A stretch of DNA of 64,000 bases from Castellaniella ginsengisoli (lineage in GTDB: Bacteria > Pseudomonadota > Gammaproteobacteria > Burkholderiales > Burkholderiaceae_B): the NCBI RefSeq assembly GCF_039523235.1, contig NZ_BAAAEX010000009.1. One strand, 5' to 3'. Both the position numbers and the translations under genes were made by a program. This document shows positions 7,750-18,290 of this stretch, one piece after another. The notes below the pieces were generated by a model that searched no databases, was not told the DNA's origin, and saw only the letters and a list, made by a program, of their open reading frames with translations. The stretch's first letter is position 1. Each line of letters opens with the position of its first letter.

Positions 7750-9186
7750 ATGAAAGAAACCATTTCGGCACGCCGTGTGCGTGAACTTGTCGGTTCCCTT
7801 CCTGCGGGGCCGATCCATGCCGGCCTGGCCGATGCCCTGACCTTGTTGATCGGTGACGGCCGGATACCGCTCGGCGTGCGCCTGCCCAGCGAACGGGAAT
7901 TGTCCGCCGCCCTCGGGCTGTCCCGCACCACCATCACCCGCGCCTACGCTTCATTGCGCGACAGCGGCTACGCGCACGCGGCACAGGGCTCGGGAACCTT
8001 CACAGCCGTCCCGGGCGGCCACGAGCGGGCCCATGACCGCGTGCTCGTCGCGGGCGGCGCGGGCGAGGACTGGATCGACCTGAGCTGCGCCGCGGACTCC
8101 GCCCCCGCCGAAGTGATGGCCGCCTACGCGACGGCGCTGTCGGAACTGCCGGCCTACCTGAGCAGGCATGGGTATTTTCCATCCGGCCTGCCGGTCCTGC
8201 AGGAAGCCGTCGCGGCCGGCTACGCCGCCCGGGGGCTGCCCACCGATCCGGATCAGATTGTGATCACCCCCGGTGCGCTGACTGCCGCGGGCGTCGTGGT
8301 GCGCGCGCTTGCCCGGCGCCACGGTCATGCGCTGATCGAGTCCCCCACCTACCCCAACGTCGGCGAGATACTGCGCGCGGCGGACCTGCAACTGCACGAA
8401 GCCCCGCTGGACGGGAACGGGTGGGATATCGCCGGCATCGCCGAGACGGTCAAGCAGGTGCGGCCGGATTTCGCCTACCTGATCCCCGATTTCCAGAACC
8501 CGACAGGCGCCGTGATGACTGCGGCGCAACGGCAGCAGTTGGGAAAGGTCCTGCGCCTTCGGGAGACACGGGCGATCGTGGATGAAACCCACCATGCCCT
8601 GGCCCTCGACGGACAGGCCATGCCGCCGCCATTCGCCGCTTTCGACGCCGATGCCGTGACGCTCGGCAGCATGAGCAAGACCCACTGGGGAGGCCTGCGC
8701 ATCGGATGGATCCGCGCCCCGCGCCCGCTTCTGGAGAAACTGGTGCGGGCCCGCATGTCCCTCGATCTCGGCGTGCCCGTCGTCGAACAACTGGCCGCGG
8801 CGCATCTGCTGCGCCAGGGGCCTGTTTCACCGCTGCAGATCGAGCGCCTGCGCGCTCAGCGCAACGCCTTGATCGATCTCGTCGGAACACATTTGCCCGA
8901 CTGGCGCTTCACGCCGCCGGCGGGCGGACTGATGTTGTGGTGCGAGCTTCCGCACCGGGGCGCGACCGCATTGGCCGCCGCGGCGGCGGCCAGCCAGGTC
9001 GTGCTGACGCCCGGCCCCGTGTTTTCTCCCAGCGGCGGGCTGGATTCATTCGTCCGGCTGCCCTGGACACGGCCCGTGGCCGAATTGCGCGCGGCCGTCG
9101 AACGCATTGCCGCCGCCTGGCGCCGCCTCGAAGAAAGCGGACCGCTCTCGGCGGTCAGGCCGCGCCGCGCGGGGGCAGTTTTCTGA
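7750..9186 (+). CDS. yczR: MocR/GntR-family PLP-dependent transcriptional regulator (YczR-like)
   Basis: 478 residues from the ATG at 7750, preceded by GAGAAAG. A GntR winged helix-turn-helix occupies about 20-80 (LPSERELSAALGLSRTTITR), then a fold-type I aminotransferase-like domain from about 115. The PLP-binding Lys is K310 in SMSKTHWGGLR, with upstream DFQNPTG and DETHHAL matching substrate/cofactor-binding strands. MocR proteins sense PLP or a related metabolite and usually regulate a neighbouring gene, here the divergent yczE. PdxR is an alternative name for related proteins, but the yczE partner argues for YczR. The 3' end overlaps the convergent transporter by 32 bases. Confidence 0.82.
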   Translation: MKETISARRVRELVGSLPAGPIHAGLADALTLLIGDGRIPLGVRLPSERELSAALGLSRTTITRAYASLRDSGYAHAAQGSGTFTAVPGGHERAHDRVLVAGGAGEDWIDLSCAADSAPAEVMAAYATALSELPAYLSRHGYFPSGLPVLQEAVAAGYAARGLPTDPDQIVITPGALTAAGVVVRALARRHGHALIESPTYPNVGEILRAADLQLHEAPLDGNGWDIAGIAETVKQVRPDFAYLIPDFQNPTGAVMTAAQRQQLGKVLRLRETRAIVDETHHALALDGQAMPPPFAAFDADAVTLGSMSKTHWGGLRIGWIRAPRPLLEKLVRARMSLDLGVPVVEQLAAAHLLRQGPVSPLQIERLRAQRNALIDLVGTHLPDWRFTPPAGGLMLWCELPHRGATALAAAAAASQVVLTPGPVFSPSGGLDSFVRLPWTRPVAELRAAVERIAAAWRRLEESGPLSAVRPRRAGAVF

Positions 9187-10039
9187 TCCCCTCGGCCGCC
9201 ACCAGCCCCACCGCGATCCAGATCGGCACATAGGTCAGCCACTGCGCCGGCGCCACGGGCTCGCCCATCAGCAGGAACGCCACCCAGAACAGCAACACGG
9301 GCTCCACGTAGCTCAGCAGCCCGAACAGGGACAGCGGCAGCATCCGGCTGGCGGCCAGGTACATGGACAGCGATACCGCACTCAACAGGCCCAGCAGGGG
9401 CACTTGCAGGATCAGGCGCGGATGCGCGGCGAACAGCCGCACCGCCTCGGCCGCCTGGGCCTGCAGGATCACGATGGCCGCCGGCAGCAGGAAGAACATG
9501 TCGAACCACAGGCTGGTCAGCGCATCGACCCGCAGACGCCGGCGCAGCATGAAATACGGCGGATAGCCCAAGGCCACCAGCAGCGTGGTCCAGGACACCG
9601 CGCCCAGACGCCACCATTCGTGCCCGACGCCGAGCACGGCGAACGCCACCGCCCAGACCTGCCAGGCGCTCAGCCGCTCGCGGTAGAACAGCCGCCCCAC
9701 CAGCACCATCACCAGCGGCAGCAAGAAATAGCCCATGGACACATTCAACGCATGGCCGTGCAGCGGCGCCCACACGAACAGCCACAGTTGCACGCCCAGC
9801 AGAAGCGAGCACAGGATCATGGCCGCCAGGAAGCGGCCCCGGGAAAAATCCCGGGCGGTCTGGCGCACCGCGCCCCAGCCGCGCGCCCGCTGCACCACCA
9901 GCGCCAGCATCGGCAAGCCCATCAGGATCCGCCAGGCGAACACGATGTCGCCGTCGAAGGGCTGCATCAACGTTGCGTAGTAGTACATCGTGGCGAACAA
10001 CGCCGAGGACGCCACCGACAGCAGGATGCCTTTTTTCAT
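9155..10039 (-). CDS. EamA/RarD-family drug/metabolite transporter
   Basis: 294 residues, ten predicted hydrophobic helices in two EamA repeats (about 1-130 and 140-285), starting MKKGILLSVASSALFATMYY. The FAWRILMG motif in helix 2 and overall length match RarD, an inner-membrane permease of unproven substrate. It is 15 bases downstream of recO on the same strand, so it may be transcribed with the recO operon. The 3' end overlaps the convergent yczR. Confidence 0.82.
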   Translation of the reverse strand: MKKGILLSVASSALFATMYYYATLMQPFDGDIVFAWRILMGLPMLALVVQRARGWGAVRQTARDFSRGRFLAAMILCSLLLGVQLWLFVWAPLHGHALNVSMGYFLLPLVMVLVGRLFYRERLSAWQVWAVAFAVLGVGHEWWRLGAVSWTTLLVALGYPPYFMLRRRLRVDALTSLWFDMFFLLPAAIVILQAQAAEAVRLFAAHPRLILQVPLLGLLSAVSLSMYLAASRMLPLSLFGLLSYVEPVLLFWVAFLLMGEPVAPAQWLTYVPIWIAVGLVAAEGIRKLPPRGAA

Positions 10040-10054
10040 TTTTCCGGGCGGCGC

Positions 10055-10645
10055 TCAGTAGCGCTGCAGATCCATCAGCACCTGGCGCGTGCGCAAAGGG
10101 GTCTCCAGCAACTGGTCCAGCCGCTCCCGCAGCGCCTGGCGCAACAACGGCTCGGCATCCGTGCGGTCGAAATCCGGCATCGGGGCGTCCAGCCCGTAGC
10201 CGGCCTGCTCCAGCAGCAGCCACTCGAAGCGTCGCAACACGACGGCATGAGAGCGGCCGCGCGCATCGGCCAGCACGTCCAGCGCGGCCTCGTAGGCGTC
10301 GAATATCCCTGGATGCGGATCTTCGCGCGCCAGCAGGCGCAGGATCAGTTCGTTCATGTACCAGCCCGACATCATCGCCCGGCCGTCGAGCAGGCGCACG
10401 GGACCGGATTCGGCGCGCGTCAGCGTGTGGACCTCGGCCGCACCGGACCAGGACAGCCACAGCGGCTGGAAACCCACCAGCACCGGACGCAGGACGGAAT
10501 AAGGACGCTTGGCGCCTTTGGCGACCAGGGCGACGCAGCCGTGGTCGCGGGTGAAGGCTTGCACGATGAGGGACGTTTCACGCCAGGGGCTGGCGTGCAG
10601 CACGTAACCGCGCGCATCCAGGATGCGCTGGCCGCGTCTACTCAT
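10055..10645 (-). CDS. recO: DNA repair protein RecO, short form
   Basis: 196 residues from the ATG at 10645, which overlaps the end of era by eight bases. The N-terminal OB domain (about 1-80; ILDARGYVLHASPWRETS, CVALVAKGAKRPYS) and the helical domain (WYMNELILRLLARED, LRRFEWLLLEQAGYGLD) are clear. RecO loads RecA through RecFOR and anneals single strands. The protein is shorter than the usual 240 or so: by comparison with E. coli RecO, about 45 residues between GYGLD and the last helices are missing, without a frameshift. In related genomes pdxJ and acpS usually follow recO; here an EamA gene does. Confidence 0.9.
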   Translation of the reverse strand: MSRRGQRILDARGYVLHASPWRETSLIVQAFTRDHGCVALVAKGAKRPYSVLRPVLVGFQPLWLSWSGAAEVHTLTRAESGPVRLLDGRAMMSGWYMNELILRLLAREDPHPGIFDAYEAALDVLADARGRSHAVVLRRFEWLLLEQAGYGLDAPMPDFDRTDAEPLLRQALRERLDQLLETPLRTRQVLMDLQRY

Positions 10646-11531
10646 AGCCGAGTTCTCGAAGGGCCGCCTCGCGGTCCGACCAGCCCTTGCGGACCTTGAT
10701 GTAAACATCCAGGAAAACCGGTTTTTCGAGCAGCCGGACGATGTCCTGGCGCGCCTCGGTGGCGATGCGCTTCATGTGCTGGCCGCCCGCCCCCAGCAGG
10801 ATGGGCCGATGGCTGTCGCGTTCGATCACGACGCAGGCTGCGATGCGCGCGCCCTCGGCGTTCTCTTCCCATTGCTCGATGACCACGGTGCAGCCATAGG
10901 GCAGCTCGTCGCCCACCAGGCGGAAGATTTTTTCCCGGATCAGCTCGGCCGCCAGGAAACGCAGCGGCCGGTCGGTCAGGGTGTCGGGTTCGAACAGGTG
11001 CTCGCCTTCGGGCAGGTGGCGGGCGAGTTCCTGAATCAGGATATCCAGTTGCACGTCGCGCAGCGCGCTGACCGGCACCACGGCGGCATAGGGAAATTGC
11101 TCCATCAGACGCGACACGTAGGCGAACAAGGCATTCTTGTCCTTGACCGCGTCGACCTTGTTGACCGCCAGGATCACGGGACGGTTCCTGGGCAGCAGCG
11201 GCACCACGCCGGCGTCTCCCGCCGACCATTTCCCGGCCTCGACGACGTGGACCACGACATCGACCTCCGCCAGAGCCTGGGTGACCACGCGGTTCATCAT
11301 GCGGTTCATGGCTCCGCCATGGCGCGTCTGGAACCCCGGGGTGTCGACGAATACGAACTGGTCCTGGTCCCGCGTCAGTACGCCGTGGATGCGGTGGCGC
11401 GTGGTCTGCGCCTTGCGCGAGACGATGGACAGTTTGGCCCCGACCAGGGCATTGCCCAGGGTGGACTTGCCCACATTGGGGCGGCCCACGATGGCGACGA
11501 AACCGCAGCGGCTGGGGGTGGAGGCGTTCAT
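10638..11531 (-). CDS. era: GTPase Era
   Basis: 297 residues. G1 motif GRPNVGKS at 16-23, then DTPGF, NKVD and SAL motifs in order, and a C-terminal KH domain with the GxxG loop GAGGQH. Era binds the 3' end of 16S rRNA and assists 30S assembly. The start overlaps the rnc stop as ATGA and the end overlaps recO, forming the conserved lepA-lepB-rnc-era-recO run. Confidence 0.97.
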   Translation of the reverse strand: MNASTPSRCGFVAIVGRPNVGKSTLGNALVGAKLSIVSRKAQTTRHRIHGVLTRDQDQFVFVDTPGFQTRHGGAMNRMMNRVVTQALAEVDVVVHVVEAGKWSAGDAGVVPLLPRNRPVILAVNKVDAVKDKNALFAYVSRLMEQFPYAAVVPVSALRDVQLDILIQELARHLPEGEHLFEPDTLTDRPLRFLAAELIREKIFRLVGDELPYGCTVVIEQWEENAEGARIAACVVIERDSHRPILLGAGGQHMKRIATEARQDIVRLLEKPVFLDVYIKVRKGWSDREAALRELGYE

Positions 11532-12316
11532 GTCTTATCCTGGGGCGTATTCCGGGTCTTGCTCTGGGCGCCGTCCTGGGCCACGGCCACGGGCAGGGAC
11601 AACTGGGCCGGTTTGCGGCGGCGCGCCGTCCGGCGCGCCGGCCCCAGGGCCTCGATGGCGGCGATCGCCTGGCTGGCGGCGGCCTGCTCGGCCGCCCGCC
11701 GGCTGGTGCCGGACGCCTGCTCGCGGATGCCGAGCGGCGCGATCTCGCAAACCACATCGAACAGTTGGTCGTGCGCCGCGCCGCGCGTGGCCAGAACCTC
11801 GTAGCGCGGCAGGGGATGGCCGCGTCCCTGGACGAGTTCCTGCAGCAGGGTCTTGGGATCCTTGCCGAACGTGCGCAAGTCGATATGCGCCAGAACCGGG
11901 CGGTACAGGCGCTCGATGACGCGGCTGATTTCCGGATAGCCGCCGTCCAGGTAGATGGCGCCGAAGATGGCTTCCAGCGCGTCGGCCAGGATCGAGGGCC
12001 GGCGAAAACCGCCGCTCTTCAGCTCGCCTTCGCCCAGGCGCAGGTGGACCGACAGGGACAAGGTCTGGGCGATGTCGGCCAGGGCGGACTGCTTGACCAG
12101 GTTGGAACGCACCCGCGACAGATCGCCTTCGTCCATTTCGGCGTGCTCGGCGAACAAGAGCGTGGACACGACGAAATTCAGCACCGAATCCCCGAGGAAC
12201 TCAAGGCGCTCGTTGTGCGGCATGCCATGGCTGCGATGGGTCAGCGCCCGCTCCAGCAGGCCGCCGTCCCGAAAACGGTAGTCCAGGGCAGCCTGCAGGG
12301 AATCCAGGGAGGCCAT
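11528..12316 (-). CDS. rnc: ribonuclease III
   Basis: 262 residues. The family signature ERLEFLGDSVL is at 37-47 and the second acidic region DALEAIFGAIYLDGG near 113-127; a double-stranded RNA-binding domain covers about 155-225. A Lys/Arg-rich tail follows. I chose ATG at 12316 over the adjacent GTG at 12319 because it forms a TGATG stop-start junction with lepB. It cleaves double-stranded RNA, including rRNA precursors. Confidence 0.96.
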   Translation of the reverse strand: MASLDSLQAALDYRFRDGGLLERALTHRSHGMPHNERLEFLGDSVLNFVVSTLLFAEHAEMDEGDLSRVRSNLVKQSALADIAQTLSLSVHLRLGEGELKSGGFRRPSILADALEAIFGAIYLDGGYPEISRVIERLYRPVLAHIDLRTFGKDPKTLLQELVQGRGHPLPRYEVLATRGAAHDQLFDVVCEIAPLGIREQASGTSRRAAEQAAASQAIAAIEALGPARRTARRRKPAQLSLPVAVAQDGAQSKTRNTPQDKT

Positions 12317-13203
12317 CACTCGAACCCGCCGATCCGGCTGGGCGAACCGAAGTTCATCCAGATGAAGAAAGCGCGCCCGACAATGTTGCGGTCAGGCACG
12401 AACCCCCAATAGCGGCTGTCCAGGCTGTTGTCGCGGTTGTCTCCCATCATGAAGTAATGGCCGGGCGGCACCGTGCAGCGCACCCCGTCGGGCAGGTAGG
12501 TGCATGCCCGGAAATCCGGAAAGCGGGTGATCGGCATCAGATCCTGCGGCGCATTCACGTTCAGCAGGATGCGGTGCGACACCTCGCCCAGTTGTTCGCG
12601 GTACTGCCCCACGTAGACGGCCCGGTCCGGCTCGTAGTAATCGCCATCGCGCTCGCGCGGCACCGGCGTGCCGTTGACCGACAGGACCTTGCCCCGGTAT
12701 TCGATCACGTCGCCGGGCTCTCCGACCACCCGCTTGATGTAATCCACCGAAGGATCGACGGGATAGCGGAAAACGACCACGTCGCCGCGTTTCGGCGAAC
12801 CCAGTTCGATGATCTTGCGGTCGATCACCGGCAGGCGGATGCCGTACTCGTATTTGTTCACCAGGATCAGGTCGCCGTTCTCCAGGGTGGGCAGCATGGA
12901 GCCCGACGGAATCCGGAAGGGCTCGACCACGAAGGAACGCAGCACGAACACGAACAGGATCACCGGAAAGAAGCTGACGCAGTATTCCACCCACCAGGAT
13001 GGGCGGCCGGCCCGCTCATAGGCTTGGTCGCACTCGACCTGCAGGGCATCGGGATCCAGGCCTGCCGCATTGTTGCGGCAGGCCTGCGCCGCCGCCTCGG
13101 CCCGGGCGCGGCGCCGGCCGCGCAGGACGGCAATGTCCAGCAGCCAGACCAAGCCCGTCGCCAGCAACGCGATGAAGAGCAACAGGGCGAAATCCCAACT
13201 CAT
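12316..13203 (-). CDS. lepB: signal peptidase I (LepB)
   Basis: 295 residues. Membrane anchors at about 5-24 and 76-92; catalytic Ser102 in PSGSM, general-base Lys157 in DYIKRVVG, and box E GDNRDNSLDSRYWG near the C-terminus. It removes signal peptides from exported proteins at the periplasmic face of the inner membrane. It lies 12 bases downstream of lepA and is coupled to rnc. Confidence 0.97.
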   Translation of the reverse strand: MSWDFALLLFIALLATGLVWLLDIAVLRGRRRARAEAAAQACRNNAAGLDPDALQVECDQAYERAGRPSWWVEYCVSFFPVILFVFVLRSFVVEPFRIPSGSMLPTLENGDLILVNKYEYGIRLPVIDRKIIELGSPKRGDVVVFRYPVDPSVDYIKRVVGEPGDVIEYRGKVLSVNGTPVPRERDGDYYEPDRAVYVGQYREQLGEVSHRILLNVNAPQDLMPITRFPDFRACTYLPDGVRCTVPPGHYFMMGDNRDNSLDSRYWGFVPDRNIVGRAFFIWMNFGSPSRIGGFE

Positions 13204-13215
13204 GAGTATCCTTTC

Positions 13216-15009
<1,794 letters not shown>

Positions 15010-15172
15010 AGGAAGATAGAAAGGCGGGTCGTTGGGCGACTGAATGGAAAGGCCCCGCGCAGTGGGGGGCGGGCACGGGCGCCGCCTTTCGGGAGGGCGG
15101 GGCCGGAGGGCCGCCCGGCGTTCCCAAGCAAGAAGGGAACGCCGCGGGGCGCCCCCTTCTCGTTCAGGCCGT

Positions 15173-15178
15173 ATTTTA
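15173..15178 (-). promoter_or_regulatory. possible -10 element for lepA
   Basis: TAAAAT on the minus strand about 165 bases before the lepA ATG, within the 277-base spacer between mucD and lepA. No good -35 hexamer was found at the right distance, so support is weak. Confidence 0.25.
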
Positions 15179-15210
15179 GCTTTTTCCCGCGAAGACGGGC
15201 TGCGGCCTCT

Positions 15211-15243
15211 CAAGGAAACGCCGGGCCGCCCCGGGTTTCCTTG
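15211..15243 (-). terminator. hairpin after mucD (terminator candidate without a T-run)
   Basis: CAAGGAAAC (15211-15219) pairs with GTTTCCTTG (15235-15243), and an inner CCGGG/CCCGG extends the stem. It lies 44 bases past the mucD stop. The bases that follow on the minus strand are not T-rich, so it may stop transcription only in part, or protect the transcript's 3' end. Confidence 0.5.
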
Positions 15244-15286
15244 GCCCCACGGGGGCGGGCCGTGCATCGCCCGGCCCTGGGGGCGC

Positions 15287-16762
15287 TTATTGCGGCTTGA
15301 TGATCACCCACTGGGACTGCTGGTCGCGGCTGACCAGCAGGACGGCCGGGCGGGACTTGTCCAGGCTCTTGACGACCTGGGCGTACTGCTTGGGACTGGA
15401 GATGTCGGTGTTGTTGATCCGCAGGATCACGTCGCCCGGCTCGATCCCGGCCGCAGCGGCCGCGCCGTCGGCCTGATCGACCACCACGCCCTGCCCCCCG
15501 GCATCGGCCGGCAGCGCCTTGACCTTCAGACCCAGGCGATCCGAGTTTTCATCCGCGGACGGCGCCTCGGTTTTCGGGGCGGCCGACTTGTCGTCCAGTT
15601 CGGCGACCGTGGTTTTGAGTTCCAGAGACTTGCCCTTGCGCCAGACCTGGATCGTGGCGTCCGTGCCCGGACGGGTCGCACCCACCAGGCGCGGCAGGTC
15701 GGTCATGTGCTTGATGGAATGGCCGTTGAAGCCCGTGATCACATCGCCGGGATGCACGCCCGCCTTGGCGGCCGGGCCGTCGGGCTCGACGCTGCTGACC
15801 AGGGCGCCCTGGCTCTTGTCCAGCCCCAGGGCCTTGGCGACTTCGTCCTGGACCTCGGTGATCTGCACGCCGATGCGGCCGCGCGTGACCTTGCCGTGAG
15901 CCTTGAGCTGCTCGACCACGCGCATCACCTCGTCGATGGGGATGGCCAGGGAAATGCCCATGAAGCCGCCGCTGCGCGAGACGATCTGCGAATTGATGCC
16001 GACCGCCTGACCCTGCAGGTTGATCAGCGGGCCGCCCGAGTTGCCGGGGTTGACGGCCACGTCGGTCTGGATGAACGGCAGGTAGTCTCCCGTGTCGCGG
16101 TTGATCGCGCTGACGATGCCGGCCGTGACCGTGGAATCCAGGCCGAAGGGCGAGCCGATCGCCAGCACCCACTGGCCCTTGCGCAGCTTATCCGAGTCGC
16201 CGATGGGCAGAGGCTTCAGGTTCTCGGCCTCGATCTTGATCAGGGCGATGTCGGTGCGCGCATCGGTGCCGATCACCTTGGCCTTGTATTCCTTGCCGTC
16301 GGTCATGGTGACGAAGATGCCGTTGGAGTTGTCCACGACGTGGTTGTTCGTGAGGATGTAGCCATCGGCGGAGATCACGAAGCCCGAGCCGATGCCGCGC
16401 GGCACCGTGCGTTCGCCCTGGGAAGGATCGGGCTGCTGCCGGGGCCGGGCCTGCGGCCCCTGCGGACCGAAGCCGGGCGGCATGAAGTCGGGGCCGAAGA
16501 ACCAGCGGAACAGTTCCGAGGGATCGCCGTCGCCGGGCATCATGGGCGAACGGCGCACGGGCACGGCTTCGGTGGTCCGGATGTTCACCACCGAGGCCTC
16601 CGTGGCCTCGACCACCTGGGTGAAATCGGGCAGTGCCGCACTGAGGGCGGTCGTTGCCTGCGCCTGGGCGGTGCCCGCAGGCAGGGCGGCCGCCAGCGCC
16701 AGGCTGACGGCGGCGCCGGCCGCCGCGCGTGCCACGGCGGTATACGGCAGATGAAAAGCCAT
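15287..16762 (-). CDS. mucD: periplasmic serine protease MucD (DegP/HtrA family)
   Basis: 491 residues from the ATG at 16762, chosen because AAGGAG stands seven bases upstream; the frame continues ten codons further. Signal peptide to about residue 35 (ending AQA). Trypsin-like domain with His141 (TNNHVV), Asp171 (DIALI) and Ser242 (GNSGGP), then two PDZ domains (about 280-370 and 400-490). It degrades misfolded envelope proteins and restrains sigma-E signalling. It is the last gene of the rpoE-rseA-mucB-mucD group. Confidence 0.94.
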   Translation of the reverse strand: MAFHLPYTAVARAAAGAAVSLALAAALPAGTAQAQATTALSAALPDFTQVVEATEASVVNIRTTEAVPVRRSPMMPGDGDPSELFRWFFGPDFMPPGFGPQGPQARPRQQPDPSQGERTVPRGIGSGFVISADGYILTNNHVVDNSNGIFVTMTDGKEYKAKVIGTDARTDIALIKIEAENLKPLPIGDSDKLRKGQWVLAIGSPFGLDSTVTAGIVSAINRDTGDYLPFIQTDVAVNPGNSGGPLINLQGQAVGINSQIVSRSGGFMGISLAIPIDEVMRVVEQLKAHGKVTRGRIGVQITEVQDEVAKALGLDKSQGALVSSVEPDGPAAKAGVHPGDVITGFNGHSIKHMTDLPRLVGATRPGTDATIQVWRKGKSLELKTTVAELDDKSAAPKTEAPSADENSDRLGLKVKALPADAGGQGVVVDQADGAAAAAGIEPGDVILRINNTDISSPKQYAQVVKSLDKSRPAVLLVSRDQQSQWVIIKPQ

Positions 16763-16788
16763 GGAATTCTCCTTGGAGGATATGAGAG

Positions 16789-17775
16789 TCAATGGGCGGC
16801 CTGGGGCAGGTATTGCACGCCGTGAGCCAGGTCATGCACGGTCTGAGCGGGCACCTCGCCGACCGCAGTCAGCCAATAAGAGGCCAGCCGCATGCGGTAG
16901 ATGCTGATCGCGCCCTGCTTCAGGCCGCCCTGTCTGATGCTTTGATCGCGTTCCGGATCAAAGGTTTCAATGAAAATCGAAATCGCCGCCAATCCGTCGG
17001 ACAGCACCAGTTGATCGACCGCATGGCCGGCCCCGATCTGGCGGGTCAGTTCGGCGATGGGATGGAAACCGGCGGGCAAGGTGAAACGCCAGCCGCGCGC
17101 GGTCAGATCGGTCGGCTGGCTCGCCTCGTCGTGCAGCCGCCAGTCGCGCGTGTTCCAGCGCGAATCCAGCGCCTCGGTGGGCACGTCGGCGCCGATATGG
17201 ATCTGGGTGAAAGCGACCTGGTCCACCAGATGCCCCTGGGCATCTAGCGTCTGGGCCTTGAGCAGCAGGTGGTTTTGCGCATCGGTGCAGATCCGGTAGC
17301 TGTAGCGCAAGGCATCCCGCGCCCGCAATTCGGACACGTCGCATTTCCGCCCGGCGACGCGGTAGCTGCGGTCCAGGGGTTCCCAATCGTAGTGCCGGGA
17401 GAGCGTCTCGCCCTTGCCCAGCAACAGCGCCGGGAAATGATCGCTGTGGGCGGGCCGCGTCACCACGAGTTTCTGCTCGGGCAGCAGGCATTGTTCGATG
17501 CCGTTTTGCCTCAGGCATTCCTGAGGCGAGCCGTCCAGCACTTCCTGGCGCTCGCGTTCACCCGTGCCATCGACCAAGTGCACCAAATGCGTGGCTTGCA
17601 GCATGCGGCCCTGCTGGTAGACGGTGACGCCGGCATAATCCAGGGTGCGCGCGGCGGCCTGGACCCGCTGCAGGAAGGCCAGCGGATCGGGTTCGGCCGC
17701 CCAGGCGGTGGCCCACGACAAGACCAGCCCCAGGCAGAGGCCAGCCCGGCGTCCGGACCGCGCCCAAGCCGGCAT
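16789..17775 (-). CDS. rseB: sigma-E regulator MucB/RseB
   Basis: 328 residues with a signal peptide cleaved near 26 (ATAWA-AEPD). The MucB/RseB domains follow: an LolA-like fold that senses mislocalised lipoproteins or LPS, and a C-terminal domain that binds RseA. Three Cys (ECLRQNGIEQCLL and RKCDV) could form a disulfide. It works in the periplasm, protecting RseA from proteolysis until stress. TGATG overlap with rseA. Confidence 0.92.
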   Translation of the reverse strand: MPAWARSGRRAGLCLGLVLSWATAWAAEPDPLAFLQRVQAAARTLDYAGVTVYQQGRMLQATHLVHLVDGTGERERQEVLDGSPQECLRQNGIEQCLLPEQKLVVTRPAHSDHFPALLLGKGETLSRHYDWEPLDRSYRVAGRKCDVSELRARDALRYSYRICTDAQNHLLLKAQTLDAQGHLVDQVAFTQIHIGADVPTEALDSRWNTRDWRLHDEASQPTDLTARGWRFTLPAGFHPIAELTRQIGAGHAVDQLVLSDGLAAISIFIETFDPERDQSIRQGGLKQGAISIYRMRLASYWLTAVGEVPAQTVHDLAHGVQYLPQAAH

Positions 17776-18281
17776 CAGCGGGCCTCCATCCCGTCGTAGG
17801 ACACCTGGCGCACCGCGCCGGCGCCCGCCATCGACTGGTGCGCGGCCATATAGTCGGCCAGTTCCGGATCGGCGGTATCGGGCTCGTCGGCCTGGGCCAT
17901 GATCGGGACGGCGGACGGCGACGCATCGGGGGCGAAGAAGAAAGGCCTGGCCATCCAGACGACGGAAGCCACGGCGGCGGCAACCGCCAGCCCCGACAGG
18001 CCATTGCGCCAGACATGGCGCCGGACCAGCGGGGATGGCGCGACGATCGCAGGTTCGGCATCCAGGGCGGACGAGACCCGCGCGTAGAAGCGGTCGGACG
18101 GCCGGATCGCCAGATCCGGGCTGCGCATGACGTCGCCGATCAGGTGGTAGGTATCCCAGAGCTGGCGGCCGTAGGGCGTGTCGAGCTCTTCGGCGCGGAT
18201 GTCGGCCTCGCCATCGACCCAGGACGACACCGAGGTTTCCCAGGCGTGCTCGCTCGCGGCGGCATCAGGTTTCGCATTCAT
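17775..18281 (-). CDS. rseA: anti-sigma-E factor RseA/MucA
   Basis: 168 residues: an N-terminal anti-sigma domain (about 15-75; SSWVDGEAD, WDTYHLIGDVMR), one transmembrane helix at about 94-111, and a short periplasmic tail. RseA holds sigma-E at the membrane and is cut stepwise under envelope stress. Placed directly after rpoE and coupled to rseB. Confidence 0.93.
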   Translation of the reverse strand: MNAKPDAAASEHAWETSVSSWVDGEADIRAEELDTPYGRQLWDTYHLIGDVMRSPDLAIRPSDRFYARVSSALDAEPAIVAPSPLVRRHVWRNGLSGLAVAAAVASVVWMARPFFFAPDASPSAVPIMAQADEPDTADPELADYMAAHQSMAGAGAVRQVSYDGMEAR

Positions 18282-18290
18282 GACGGCTCC

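Noticed and set aside
10028..10040. TTTTTTCAT, like the Tn4371-family attachment core
   Set aside because: It is the complement of the EamA gene's first codons (Met-Lys-Lys-Gly), 3 kb from the module; no second copy seen.
10055..10645. recO as a frameshifted pseudogene
   Set aside because: One frame covers both N-terminal and C-terminal conserved parts; the shortness is an in-frame loss.
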